64,000 bases of DNA from Straminergon stramineum (Eukaryota; Streptophyta; Bryopsida; Hypnales; Calliergonaceae), in contig OY987266.1 of NCBI GenBank assembly GCA_963920665.1, positions 8,127,001 to 8,191,000 of the forward strand, given 5' to 3'. This document shows, in pieces, positions 48,526 to 59,735 of the stretch. The notes beneath the pieces were generated by a model. It was not told the origin of the DNA. It did not search any database and was given only the letters and a program-made list of their open reading frames with translations. Positions within the stretch are counted from its first letter, which is position 1; every line of letters begins with the position of its first letter. Both the position numbers and the translations under genes were made by a program.

Positions 48526-51500
48526 TTACTGACTCAAGCTCGTTGCCAATCTCAAGGCAAGTCGCTCTGCTTCTGTTATCGTAGAAAATTCCTTACCAGT
48601 ATTCTTGTAAGATTTATAAGCCTTCCGCAAAGTTTCATATCGGCGCCGACATTGGAGTGGTGATCGCTTACTTCCATGTTTCTTTTCAATTTCTTCAGAG
48701 ATGAGCTCCCAATTTGTACCACCTTCGCTCTCGTTGCAGAAGCGAACTCCTTTCAACTTACATGAAAGCAACTCCCAAGTCTCCGCATCTGTCATATACC
48801 ATCCTCGCTTACTTCCTCCCTTTTGAACTTCAGACAAATCCATACATGGAACTTCTTCAACCTTGTCTGGAGACATTGTAGTGTGATACTCGGGACGTGG
48901 AAGCTCAGGACCATCCAACGGTTCATAATCCAACCTGAACATCTTGCTTGACTGTTGATGTTCGACATTGATTGTATCTTCTTGAGTTGACATATGCTTG
49001 GTCTCAAAAATTGGACTATTGACATTGGTCAAGCCAACCGTCTGCACCTCAGGCTCGGCATGCTGTTGCTTGGATGATAAACTTTCACATCTATTTTCAT
49101 ACTCCATGGGTTCACTCTGAGGACCACTCAATGAATCATAATTCCCCCTTAATATCCCACTGGACTGGTGGTGTTCGGAATACATTGTATCTCCAACAAT
49201 GGAAGCATGGTTGATCTCACAACATTGACCATTGAAAATGGTTGGGCCAACAATCAACAAGTCTTTGATGCATGCTTTGAACTTCCCTGAAAAACATACA
49301 CCCTAATGACTAAGGTTCTGAACTCCACTATGATTCTGAAGAACATGCAGTACTATATCCCCCAAAGATTCGACATCCAAAAACTTGGTGCACCTTACGT
49401 CAATCTCAATTGTAGATTTCCAAAATCTTAATTTGATATCTCCACCATGTGCTTAGAATAGATAGTGCGACTTTGATAAATTAGTGTCACATGCATAAAT
49501 AGAAAGAATCCGAGTAGTTCATTCAGCTCCTCTATGCACGCATTGAACACAAACATCTTTGAAATGTGACCACTTGTGGACTTCGTAATTGCACACAGAC
49601 AACAAGGAGTATATACAAACTATCACAACCTCATCTCTCACACTGGAAGAAACTCACCTTCATCCTCAAAGCATGCCCGAAGCTTTCGAGAGGTTTGTAT
49701 TAGCTCTTGGACAAGGTCCTTAATTTCCTCACGCTTTTGGGATATACCTTGAAGCTTGAGAATGAGGTTCTCGATCTGTCCCCGTTTGGACGAAACCTTC
49801 ACTGCAAAAAGTCGACCAGTAAAATGCGGACCCCTTTCACTTAAAGCAAAACTGAAGTCGGGCGAAGTGAACTCCTCGAGAAATGATTCAATATAGTGTA
49901 AAACATATAAACCACAATCGTGGGAATTGTCTTGTTGGGGAACCTACAATGAAAATTGGCACATTCAAACTTCCATATAATATACACTGTGAAACACTTT
50001 TTCGAACATTTGCATAATTCTATTTTTAAAAACAAACAACCAAAAATTAGTCAGCGATAACAAACAATACCTGAGCTTGAACATACTTCATCTTCAAGAG
50101 TCCTCGTAACTGATGTCTGTCTTGATCGCTGTCCATCCATGCTTCCAGGACATAACTGCACAAAAGACAGAACCACCATCCTCACAAAAACGTATGGGCA
50201 ACAAGCCAATTGCAAAATCTAACATTACCAATCTAGAAAACAGGGCAAGCAACCGCTACAAATTCTCAAAGTGAAATTACAAACTACTGCCCAAAACAAC
50301 CCTCGAGTAATTTAGGCCCCAAACATACTACACAACACACCAGTTATGATACTTTCACGTTTGACCTTCACAACAACTTTTCGTTTTTTGCAAAACTAGT
50401 CGGTACACAAATGGACAAGTGAACTTTGAACCTATACACACACTTGAGAAATGCCAACCCTATAGCATATGTACATAAATGGAACTTTGAACATTCATAC
50501 ATAAAACGATCTAAACATAGGGATACGCTTTCAATCCATGATGCTAGTCAAAGACTCACCTCCGGATCAAGTCTTCAAAGCTCTCATGTTGCCCTTTTAA
50601 GCGGATCTAGATGAACTATACAAGGGAGTCTCATCATTTCACCTACATAGAAATCATCATTACTTAGTTTTGACCAAGAGTCCATAACCGATCATACATT
50701 CAAACCCATGCAATGAAATACAGACTCACCAGCTGCACGAGTCAGGCTACTGAGGTTGCATATGATGACCAAGCTCCAATGTGAACTGCCATCCCCAAAC
50801 GATCACCACAATATCAGAGCTACAACACGTGCACAAATCCTCTCTTTGTCAAGCAATCAACACATAATGTTTTACTGGACAAAAACAATCAACGCCTAGA
50901 AAACTATACATCAAGCAGGAGATTCAAATCTTAAAAAACCCTCACAATTTGCAACCGTGTTTAAACATAGAGCACAATAGGACTACCACCTTCTCACGAT
51001 AGGTATGAAAACATAGTCTTTTTCAAACAGGTTCACTTCCTTGGTCCAACTCCGGAGTTGCTTATAGTCCACCTGACAGGGATCGATGGGTGTAGCTCCA
51101 TTGCTTGAGAAAAGCTTCTGAAAGAAAAAGCTGCTGAAGAAATGAAAGAGCTTCCCATGCTCACGGGAAAGTCTGCTTTCGAGGTACCTGCAATCAGGGC
51201 AATCAGAGCACAACACAGGCAGAGCTTCTATAGGAGGAAAACCATTGATATTGAACAACCCTCTCAACAAGTGATTATCCAGCAACTACAAAGAACAAAT
51301 AATCAAATCATCTATGGAACCCAAAGCATGGAACGCTCAGAAACAGACCAGCAACAGGAGTACTCACTTGCTATAGAAATCCACGATGTAGTTGCCTAGA
51401 CACTTCCCCGGCTGTAGTTCCTCCATATCTCTATCAGTGATGGCCCCCGCATCACGAAGCAATTCTTGTGACGCCTCAACTTCTTGGGGGAATTCCTGGA

Positions 51501-51639
51501 TCGCTAACTGACACGTTGTCTCTGCTTCCCTTAAAGCAGCATCGGTCTTGGAAATGCCAACGGGCTTGAAATCCAAATGCTGCTCTCCAGAACTACCTCC
51601 AGTCATCTGACCCAGTATGGGCGAACTCAAAGTGGTCAT
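48526..51639 (-). CDS. Ulp1-type SUMO protease fused to a Myb/SANT-like (trihelix) domain; one apparent frameshift
   Basis: Seven exons: 51639-51368, 51187-50990, 50785-50730, 50642-50560, 50155-50071, 49943-49658, 49286-48526. The product is about 579 residues if a 1-base discrepancy is ignored. The C48 peptidase core is complete: AITDRDMEELQPGKCLGNYI (substrate-side strand), LFHFFSSFFFQKLF, FEKDYVFIPIV, then SHWSLVIIC with the catalytic His. Next come PCIVHLDPLKR with the catalytic Asp and VPQQDNSHDCGLYVLHYIES with the oxyanion Gln and catalytic Cys. Such enzymes process SUMO and remove it from nuclear targets. Exon 7 adds a spacer with two related ~55-residue segments, and then a helix-rich TDAETWELLSCKLKG...CRRRYETLRKAYKSYK domain typical of trihelix/MADF DNA-binding proteins. 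All junctions are GT-AG and in phase except exon 4, which has 83 rather than 82 (or 85) bases. In the run AAAAGGG at about 50593-50599 the frame shifts between LDPLKR and HESFEDLIR. An exon 2 end at 50987 is also possible. Confidence 0.85.
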
Positions 51640-52440
51640 GTCTTCAGTCTAGCAAGAGCGATCCCTTGGAACCAGTTCTGGAGCCTGCTGGATTGATTAG
51701 AAAGTTACTCACTGCAGTCTTCCTTGAGCCTCTGCAGATACAGCTTCCAGGACAATTTCAGTGGAAATGAACAACGCGAGAGTTTACCGCCGACTTTGAA
51801 ACGTTCTGTCGACGGGCGATGAAACTCCCAACATCACATCATATGAGGGCCTATCCATCTACGCAAAGCCAATTTTTCTGGAGAAAAACACGATACTATG
51901 AAACATAAAAAAGTGAATCCAAGTTGGGGACGTTTCTGTCTATTAAGGAAAAATTTGAATCACTAAAAAGGTACCGCGTTGATTAGACCAACATGGGGAT
52001 CAAAACGTCGTGGGCTCCACCGCTGGTTTATCTACACCACAAATGCCTGGCTAGCTGCCTGGATAAAATGAAACATATCAGTTCCATAAAATCAGAAAAA
52101 CAGCAGCTCTCAACACACAAGTGTGCACCTCAGCTGTCTCTCGCCTCCAACGTTCGCACATCAGAAATGATCTCGCTTAGAACCCTAATCACAACCAAAT
52201 GTGGAAGCTAGGGCCGTCAAAATAACTTGCAGCTGCTGTGCTCTGTCTCTGTTGACTACGCAGGCATCACCAACGGAGATTCTAATCACCAAAACACAAA
52301 GCTACAAAGCGCTACACTGAAGAGAAAATGAGAGGTGCTCAAGAAAATCCACGGACCTGCACACCGTACACGCACCAGCGCTGTCTGTGAGGTCGAAGAA
52401 TCTCTACGGTTGCGGTGCTCCTGCCGCTAATGCAGCTACC
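51640..52440 (-). promoter_or_regulatory. Leader and promoter region of the SUMO-protease gene
   Basis: GC-rich compared with the transposon background, with no coding frame. An in-frame stop lies four codons before the ATG at 51639, fixing the start. The start of transcription cannot be located. Confidence 0.45.
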
Positions 52441-52442
52441 AC

Positions 52443-53050
52443 CAAGTCGGCAACCAAAGGTGAAGGACTTCTGTGCTTCCTGTGATCGAATTTTCGGCTA
52501 GGCTAAAGAAGGTCACTATTGCGACAGGATGAACGAGCGGACGGAATTCTCTCAAATTGCACGGACAACTGATCGAAGGCCGCTGTGCCAGAAACGAGTT
52601 CCAGATCGGAGCACGAGCAGCTCCCAAGTGGCTCCCGAGTGACCCAACATCGGAGCAAGCGTGAGAGACGGGATCCTGCAGTCAGATAAGTCAATGAAGT
52701 AGCGGAACTCAACTATCGTCTTTTATGCTGAAGGCAGATTGGTACAGCAGGTTTCCGACTGTCCGATACCCAGAATGGTCCGATACCAGGGCATAGGGTT
52801 TGCTTTTCGGAGCCAGGCAGGCGCTGGGAAACCACAGCAAACGACAGAGTGAGTGGAGCGAAGGTCGAGTTGTCCTGGACTCCTGGCCCAGGGCAGAGTC
52901 CGATGACTCCGATGTTCTAAATTCGGACTTCAGTCGGCCCAAGTTCGGAGGAGGTTTACGGTGGCTTGTGGTCCGTGAACGTGGCGTGGCGTCTTGGTCT
53001 ACAGAAGGTCCTTAAGTCAGGCCGATAAGGTAGACCAACCTATTACCACT
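52443..53050 (+). repeat. GC-rich segmental duplication, copy 1
   Basis: Nearly continuous match in the same orientation to 59736-60360 (AGTCGGCAACCAAAGGTGAA, CAGCTCCCAAGTGGCTCCCG, GCATAGGGTTTGCTTTTCGG). It is very close to identical in the first ~400 bases, then diverges with small gaps. It lies just upstream of the SUMO-protease gene. Frames of 60-77 codons on both strands are not conserved between copies, so it is probably non-coding: promoter-like DNA, or an exon plus intron of an RNA. Confidence 0.8.
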
Positions 53051-53527
53051 CTGATTCGCAATCTGAGTATATTAGGACCAACTCTAGGAGGGGCACATAT
53101 TTTTCAGAGGTGTGCACATGTTTCACGAAGCAAACCCAAGTGGAATTATAATTTTCCATTTAAAATTGTAATTTCTATGAATTTCTAAAGTGGTTTGTCC
53201 TAAATTACAAAACCGTCACTAGACTAGAGTCATAAATGTCCTATTCTAAACCTATAACCACCATTACATGTCCCCATAAGTATTGGAGTATCCACCAATC
53301 AAAGGTTGACACATTACCCAAGTTGGAATTAATGCATTGAAATTGTCAGCATAGTGAATGGATTTGGGTGAGTTTTATGGTCAAGATGGGGCCAAAAATA
53401 GGATGGTGGTTATAGGAAGCTGGCGGATATGGGTTGATCTACCTTAAGTGGGAGTATGATCATATCAGACCCATTGACATGGGCAAATGTAAGGTAGAGA
53501 CACCAATGGTTGATCATTTAAGCAAGA

Positions 53528-53865
53528 AGCAACCCATTTTCAACCACTTAAGTGGTTACACCTATTTGGAGGGCGACTTTCTTAAGGGGGAAATTTTCCA
53601 GTGCCCAAAAATAGAATTAGGAAGGTTTCTATAATTTTCAAGACTTTTATTTTTCAAAACATAATTACTATAAATTTTTTAGCAGGAGATTCTATTCTTC
53701 CCACTCTGGTCATGTAGACCTTTGCGTTTCCCACAAAGGCTGGTTGCAAAATCCAACAAAGATTGAGAGTGTTGTAAAATAATTACAATGTGCCACAACT
53801 TCACTAGGCACTATATTGTAATTAATCATTGTCATCTCCTCTTGCCCGAAAAGAGAGTACTCTAT
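53528..53865 (-). repeat. Repeat X, copy 2 (uninterrupted)
   Basis: Reverse complement of 21045-21770 without the family H insertion. The empty site is the TA at 53715-53716. Confidence 0.7.
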
Positions 53866-53911
53866 ATTGTCCAAAGGGGGTGGTAATTAGGAATGGGATT
53901 GACTCCCTTAA

Positions 53912-54136
53912 CCTAGAAAACAACGTTGCAAACATTTTTAGTGTGGAATTTTCATGTGTAGGATAGAAGTGCAACTATTCATCTTTGAAATTAGGGGTGG
54001 AAAGGGGACATGTTCTATAGTCTTGAGATCTTCTCAATTTGATTAATGATGATTATTTTTTGGATTTTTAATGTAGACGATGTCACACGGTTCCAAAAGG
54101 GATGATTTCCATGGTCACCAACTCGACATTTAAGGG
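53912..54136 (-). mobile_element. Family A TTAA-flanked MITE, copy 4
   Basis: 225 bp between TTAA at 53908-53911 and 54137-54140. Reverse orientation (AAGTGCAACTATTCATC..., GATGTCACACGGTTCC). Left end CCTAGAAAAC is eroded, right end CATTTAAGGG intact. Confidence 0.8.
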
Positions 54137-54169
54137 TTAAGTGATTTTGTATCAAATTGTGAACAATAT

Positions 54170-54400
54170 GAGGTGATGGAATTTTTACCCATGTCGAAAG
54201 ATTGGAAATATAGGGATTGTAAATTTTCATAATTTTATTCCCAAAGTTGAAGTTACTGGGAATTTTGGGAGCCAAAAAGTACTCACACCCCATAGCCAAT
54301 GTGTAGACTCTTCCAATTCCGATCATTCAAGAACTACTTTCTCGCTGACTACTTTGGGGCATGTGTCATAACCTTATGAGTTCCAACTTTGAAAAGGACA
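54170..54400. mobile_element. Decayed family H fragment
   Basis: Matches the inside of family H copy 3 (GAAGTTACTGGGAATTTTGGGAGCC, GTGTAGACTCTTCC, CATGTGTCATAAC) but no terminal inverted repeats remain. Confidence 0.5.
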
Positions 54401-54618
54401 AAAAAACAAACATTCCAAGCTTCGGTTATAAACCTCTTCCAACCTTGTTTGGAGATACAACATCCTACAACTTGGCTATTGGGTGTGGTTGACAATTGGT
54501 GCTTCTATCTAACATGCACATCTATAGCATTCTATGGCAAATAGTGAGATAGATAATGAAGAAGTAAGATAGAAAAAACTAAATGCAACATTTCCCCTTG
54601 GTCATCCCACTATCTTAA

Positions 54619-55341
54619 CCCCTAAAATTCCTTTATGTGTAGAGGCCCAAAATTGTTTCAAAATACTTGTCCCCAAAGTAAGGTCAAAATCTTCATCAAT
54701 ATTTAGTTTCTAACAAACCCAATTGTTGGATCCTTTGGTTAACTTGTTCAAGTACATTGTTTCCAAATTTTAGAATGAATATCTCCATTGCTTGTAAGTT
54801 CAATGTGCCTAAACTTCAAAACATAGTCTTTTCTAGCCCATCCTACCAAAAGGTGAGGTTTTGTCTTGCAACATTTTTAGAAAAAAAATATGCCTCATAA
54901 GTTGTGCATTTTATTGAATAATCTACAAAATTGGTTGAGAATAAAAAAATTTTAAATTTGACCGAAACATTTTTCATCTTCAATTTTTTAAAACTATAAA
55001 GTGGAAGGTGTTACTAAATGAAAGATAAAACTAATATACTAATAACTTTTGGAAGAATTGGAGAATTATTAATCCCAATGATGAGAATGTTCTAGTAAAT
55101 AAGTAATATCCTTCTTTTTCTTTTTCTTTGAAAATTTCCGAAATTGAGAGCAAAAGACGACTTCATATGATTTTTCACTTTTGCAATATTTATTGGAATG
55201 ACATGAAACAAAGCTTCACACATAGATTGTAGTGAGTAGCATCTATCCTAAGAAAAGCCTATAAATTTTTTAAATAATGAAGTCAACAGAACTTGCTCAA
55301 GTTTTCAGAAAGCCCAAAGTGGTTCTTTGGTCCTTTAGGGG
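54619..55341 (+). mobile_element. TTAA-flanked element related to family E, copy 3
   Basis: 723 bp between TTAA at 54615-54618 and 55342-55345. Ends CCCCTAAAATTCC and GGTCCTTTAGGGG. The middle (AATCCCAATGATGAGAATGTT) resembles family E. No coding capacity. Confidence 0.75.
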
Positions 55342-55486
55342 TTAATGGGCAAATGACCCTAAAAATTTGATGAGAATATTAGCAAACTCAAGAGAAATGC
55401 ATCCAAAGTGGTTTGTATTATTCCAAAGCTCAACTAATAATATTTTGCCAATTGACACCAAATGTTAAGTTCCCTATATGTAATAC

Positions 55487-55735
55487 TAAGATCACTACAA
55501 CTTGATGAGATGGAACATTGAATCTTCATTGCAACTTGAGATTGAACATAGTGTTCCCTAACACATAATACTAGACTTTCTACAACTAGAGATGGAACAT
55601 TCAATCTTCATTGCAACTTGAGATTGAACATAGAGTTCCCTAACACATAATACTAGACTTTCTACAACTAGAGATGGAACATTCAATCTTCATTGCAACT
55701 TGAGATTGAACATAGAATTCTCTAACACATAACAC
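55487..55735. repeat. Tandem repeat, 82-bp unit, about three copies
   Basis: The phrase ATGGAACATT.AATCTTCATT recurs at 55510, 55592 and 55674, a period of 82 bases. Copies 2 and 3 are almost identical, so the last duplication is recent. It contains CTAACACATAATACTAGACT at the junctions. Confidence 0.85.
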
Positions 55736-56002
55736 CATTTAATCTTCATTTGCATGCATAATACTATGCTAGTGAACACTTTGGAAGCATGAAATGTCTC
55801 AAATGTCATTGGTTGATTCAAACAACTCCTCACTTCTCTTTGATGGCTTTTGAAAAGTTGTTGTGGTTTTGAATCATATTGTGTTCATTCAAGGTCACTT
55901 TTCAAGTGTTGGAGAAAGAAGGTGTTACCATTGAGTGTGTTTTACCCATCCTTGGAGCCCCCCACAATGTTGTGAAATAGGTGTCCCTTGAAGTGTTGCA
56001 AA

Positions 56003-56472
56003 CATTAGAAAAAATATGAACCCTCTAAGGGGTTGTGAGTCCCAGACAACACGGAACGGTGGGGAACAATGTTCCGAAAAAAAAATTTCGAACAAAACAA
56101 AAAACAAATAAATTTTTTTTTTACCTGGCAATGAACTGCAAAGCCTCATTCATGCGAGACAGTTCAATTCAACAATTAAAAAAATATTAAAAAAAATAAT
56201 TAAAACATTAATCTTAAAATAAATTAAAAATTAAAAAAATTGTGAGATTTGATGTGGTATTAGTACGACCATGTCAGATTGCTATTATTATTTTAATATT
56301 TTTTTATTATTTAATATTTTTAAATATTCATTTTTAAATATTTTTTTATTGTGGCACTATTCATCATTGATGATGAATAGTGACCACTATTCCTCAAAGG
56401 GGTTGTGTGTTCCTTTGAGGGGAACTTTTCAAAGAGAAGCAACCCCTTTGAGGGCTAAAATTTTTTCTAATG
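56003..56472. mobile_element. AT-rich inverted-repeat element (family I)
   Basis: 470 bp, starting CATTAGAAAAAATATGAACC and ending with the inverted form ATTTTTTCTAATG. The inverted match extends about 30 bp (CCCTCTAAGGGGTTG versus CAACCCCTTTGAGGG). The centre is almost pure A/T with a short TTGATGATGAATAGTG part. I do not see a clear target duplication, and no second copy is in the window. Confidence 0.6.
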
Positions 56473-56492
56473 TATGACCATCACCTATATAG

Positions 56493-57969
56493 GACCATTA
56501 TCCCCTTAGGGAACAAATTGATTTGGGATGGATACCTATGGTGTCAATTTTTGTCATGAATTTTTGAAACTTTTTTCTAAGATAGACATTAGTTTTTTAG
56601 GGATATAATTTTTATTTCAACCTGTGCCTAGGAGCAAGAACTACTCCAAATAAGCTCAAAGCAAGGGAGACTGGGCAAAAATATAACTCGCAAAAATTTG
56701 AATTTTGAAATTTTGAATTTTTTCTCATGGATTATATTTTTGTTTACATAGAAAGCTTTGGTTCATTCCATTTCGATAAGTGATATGAAAGTTATAGAGC
56801 ATCTTGTTTTCTAAGCAATCATAGCAACTTCTTCAGAAAATAATGTGTTGGAATCATTTTCAAACTCAATTTTCTTAATTAAAAAAAAAAGAAGTTCCAC
56901 ATGGTTTAGTTTGTTTGCTAGAACAATCTCACCATTGGGCTTAGTGTGTTTCAATTCCATCTTAAAGATATTAATAATTTAGATTTTCCTTCTATCTCTT
57001 ACCTACTTCTACTTAACCTCTAAAGGACTGAGGCACATTTTAGACACAAATTGTGAAAAACTGCCACTTTTTAGGGCAATGAGAATAAAATGAAAAAAAA
57101 AAGTTTTTTTTCAAAATTCAACCGTACAAATTTTTACTAGACTACTATGGGAATGTGTGGAAAAAATTTCAGAAACTTTGACCATATGGATTAAAAGATT
57201 ATAACATTTAAGTTAGGAGAAAAAGTTTTTTTTTCACCTTGCCCGACAAGGCCAACAACCTTTAACTCCTCGTAAAGTGAGATTTTTACACCTCACATGG
57301 TTATTTTTTTTATCATTTTCATCTTGTATCATGTAACTTACATACCTACAAAATTTTAGAAGTATAGGAGCTGTTTTGCACATGCTGCCCGAGCTTCCAA
57401 AAAAGTTTAGGGCAGCATAACTTTTGATCCAGGCACCTAATCGGAAAAAAAATTACATTCCCACTCACAAAACACATGTTCTCACCTTGTGTCTAAATTT
57501 GAAGAACATCCATTCGAAAACGACTTCATACAAACCTACCCTAGATTACCGATGTATGTTCAACAGTCATTCGGCCCTTTAGGGGTTAAAATAAAATTTA
57601 AGAATGAAAACTAAATTGTTGTTTTCCTTTTAAAAAAAGATTCCTAGGCTCTCAACTCAATTCTCCATCACATAGATTTAAATCTCAAAACTTTGTAGTG
57701 CCAAAACTAAAGCTAAGAGGGTTCAAAGTCAAATAATCTAGTTACACAAAGTGCACATAAATTTGTTTTCTTCACTTTAAACACAAATATCTTACAATTT
57801 GTGAGGTCAAAAATTTTGAAATTTTTTTCCACACATTCTCATACTAGTTAGATGTAGGACACTATGGTTAGATGTGCCAAAAAAAATCTTCAAAGTTTTT
57901 TACTCTTTGCAATAGAAATGACAATTTTGAAGTTTTGGGGACAAAGAAAAAGCCACCATCCTAAAGGGG
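56493..57969 (-). mobile_element. Family E TTAA-flanked element, copy 2, split by a nested element
   Basis: Matches the reverse complement of 40846-41761 in two parts, about 56493-57012 and 57590-57969, with the family F element between. The left end has lost its TTAA and first bases. The right end reads ATCCTAAAGGGG then TTGA in place of TTAA. Confidence 0.82.
57017..57585 (+). mobile_element. Family F TTAA-flanked element nested in family E copy 2
   Basis: 569 bp with ends CCTCTAAAGGACTGAG and CGGCCCTTTAGGGG, between TTAA at 57013-57016 and TTAA at 57586-57589. The undisturbed family E copy 1 has one TTAA at the same place (41221-41224), which proves the target duplication. Looks like an internally shortened version of 26855-27775. 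Confidence 0.9.
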
Positions 57970-57973
57970 TTGA

Positions 57974-58486
57974 ACCAAATTTGTAGGATATGCAAAAATC
58001 TTTTAAAACCACATGAGAAAGAATGGATCTTCTTATTGGAAAATGAAATTAACTATAAACTACTTGTAAAGATAAGTTATTCTAATATGCTCCTAAGAAA
58101 ATGTATTTTGGAGATATTTATGATATATTATTAAACTACCTGTACAAATATTCCGAAATTACGAATACCTTGAGAATGTATATTTAATTTCATTCCCCCC
58201 CTCCAAATACCCTTTTCATGTTGGAGGAAGTCTAGATTTTATATTATGCATCCCCCACCTTTGAACTTGTGTAATGTTTCTAATGTTACACATCGTACCA
58301 AATGGTTGCAAAGTAATAGAACCTTTATTGAATGATTTTGAATCTTTTTGAAGGCACTTCAAACATGCACTTATAGAACATTTCAAGGTTTCTTCAACAA
58401 ATGAGGGACTTTGAAAATTCACAAAAAATACTTTATTGCAGGAAATTTTATGATTTTTATTTGCCAATGAGTAAAAAATAGCCCCT
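57974..58486. other. AT-rich intergenic DNA
   Basis: No gene or repeat boundary seen. A minus-strand frame of 128 codons (58602-58216) crosses into the family G element and is not recognisable. Confidence 0.4.
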
Positions 58487-59202
58487 AGGTCATTGCAAGA
58501 AACACTAGTCCTATTTTCCATCACAATGAGAGTGATGCTTTTGTTATTCACTATAACTTTTGAAGCACAAAGTCCAATGAACATGAAATTTCTATGGAAC
58601 ATGTCTAACCTGATGTTAATAAGATCCCTTCCTTTTTAGAAATTAAAAAAAATTATTTTTGTTAATTTGTCACAAAATGCAGTTTAGGGATTTTCACTAC
58701 GTTAGGAGTCCCCGAATTTTATGATCTAGAGTTGAAACTTTCATGGTCTATTTGTATATTAGGAAAGCATATATCTATCAAAGGAAATTTGAAAATATAT
58801 TATTTTGTGTCCTCCACATGAGTACAAACAATACTCCTATTGCGCACAATTTTTGAACATTGAAGATGGTTCTAATATCGTTTGTTTATTGAAATCTCAT
58901 CTTCATCAACTCTTCCCAAATGGCCAATTTTTAATTTAAAAAAAATTATTTTCCTATTTATTACAAATAAAAATGTGAAAGTGCCAATTCATGAGAATTG
59001 GCACTTTTCTAGTTCTCCTACCTAGAGAATTTTTCCATGGTTTTCCTTCTTAGGGTACCTTCTTCTTAAAGGTTTATACATAAAAAAATATTTTTCCCAT
59101 TTTCTAAAAATTAATTTTCTAATTATAAAGTACTCCCAAAAAAAACAAGAGTATTGTAAAAAACACTACACAAAACAGACGATGTTTCTTGCAACGACCC
59201 CC
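58487..59202 (+). mobile_element. Family G inverted-repeat element, copy 3
   Basis: About 716 bp. Starts AGGTCATTGCAAGAAACACTAG and ends CGATGTTTCTTGCAACGACCC, its inverted form. The inside matches copy 1 (GAGTTGAAACTTTCATGGTC, TTTTTGAACATTGAAGATGG). Confidence 0.72.
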
Positions 59203-59735
59203 CTAATTGTAATTTTGACTCTATCTATGCACAACAACTTAAGTGAATGGTTTTCAATCTTTCTATTTTATGATATTTAGAAGGCTCGTTAAGTTTAAAG
59301 ATAATATATCTAAAATGGAGGCAGCTATTCCCGTTACTAAATTTAAAATTAGTCTTGAAAATACATAAATATGGAAAGTCCAAAATATATAGCTCATATA
59401 TATAAATGTGAAAAATTAGTTTGGGATATAGTATATATTTGAACTTCACAAATTCATAACATATTCATATATATTCACAAAATTATCAATTTAAAAAATA
59501 TGATATTCCATTGACAAATACACATATTGAAAAATAATTTTTTCCTTTTTTGTACAGCTCAAAGTATGTGAAATTGCATAAAGTGATGGAAAGAGGTGCC
59601 TCCACTTTATAAATATGGTGCATCCGCCACTTAATTACCATGTACATTTCTTATTTTTGAATGATTCATCTGAGAATCTCCTCGGATATCAAATCTCACC
59701 AATATGATATATCCTACTAGCTCCCTCTATCGATA

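Noticed and set aside
51188..51285. Frame reading FNINGFPPIEALPVL just before SUMO-protease exon 2
   Set aside because: The family alignment IVDFYSK followed by YLESRLS requires the acceptor at 51188; this stretch is intron.
52436..53015. Several 60-77-codon frames in the GC-rich duplication
   Set aside because: Not conserved with the copy at 59.7-60.4 kb and in conflicting frames.
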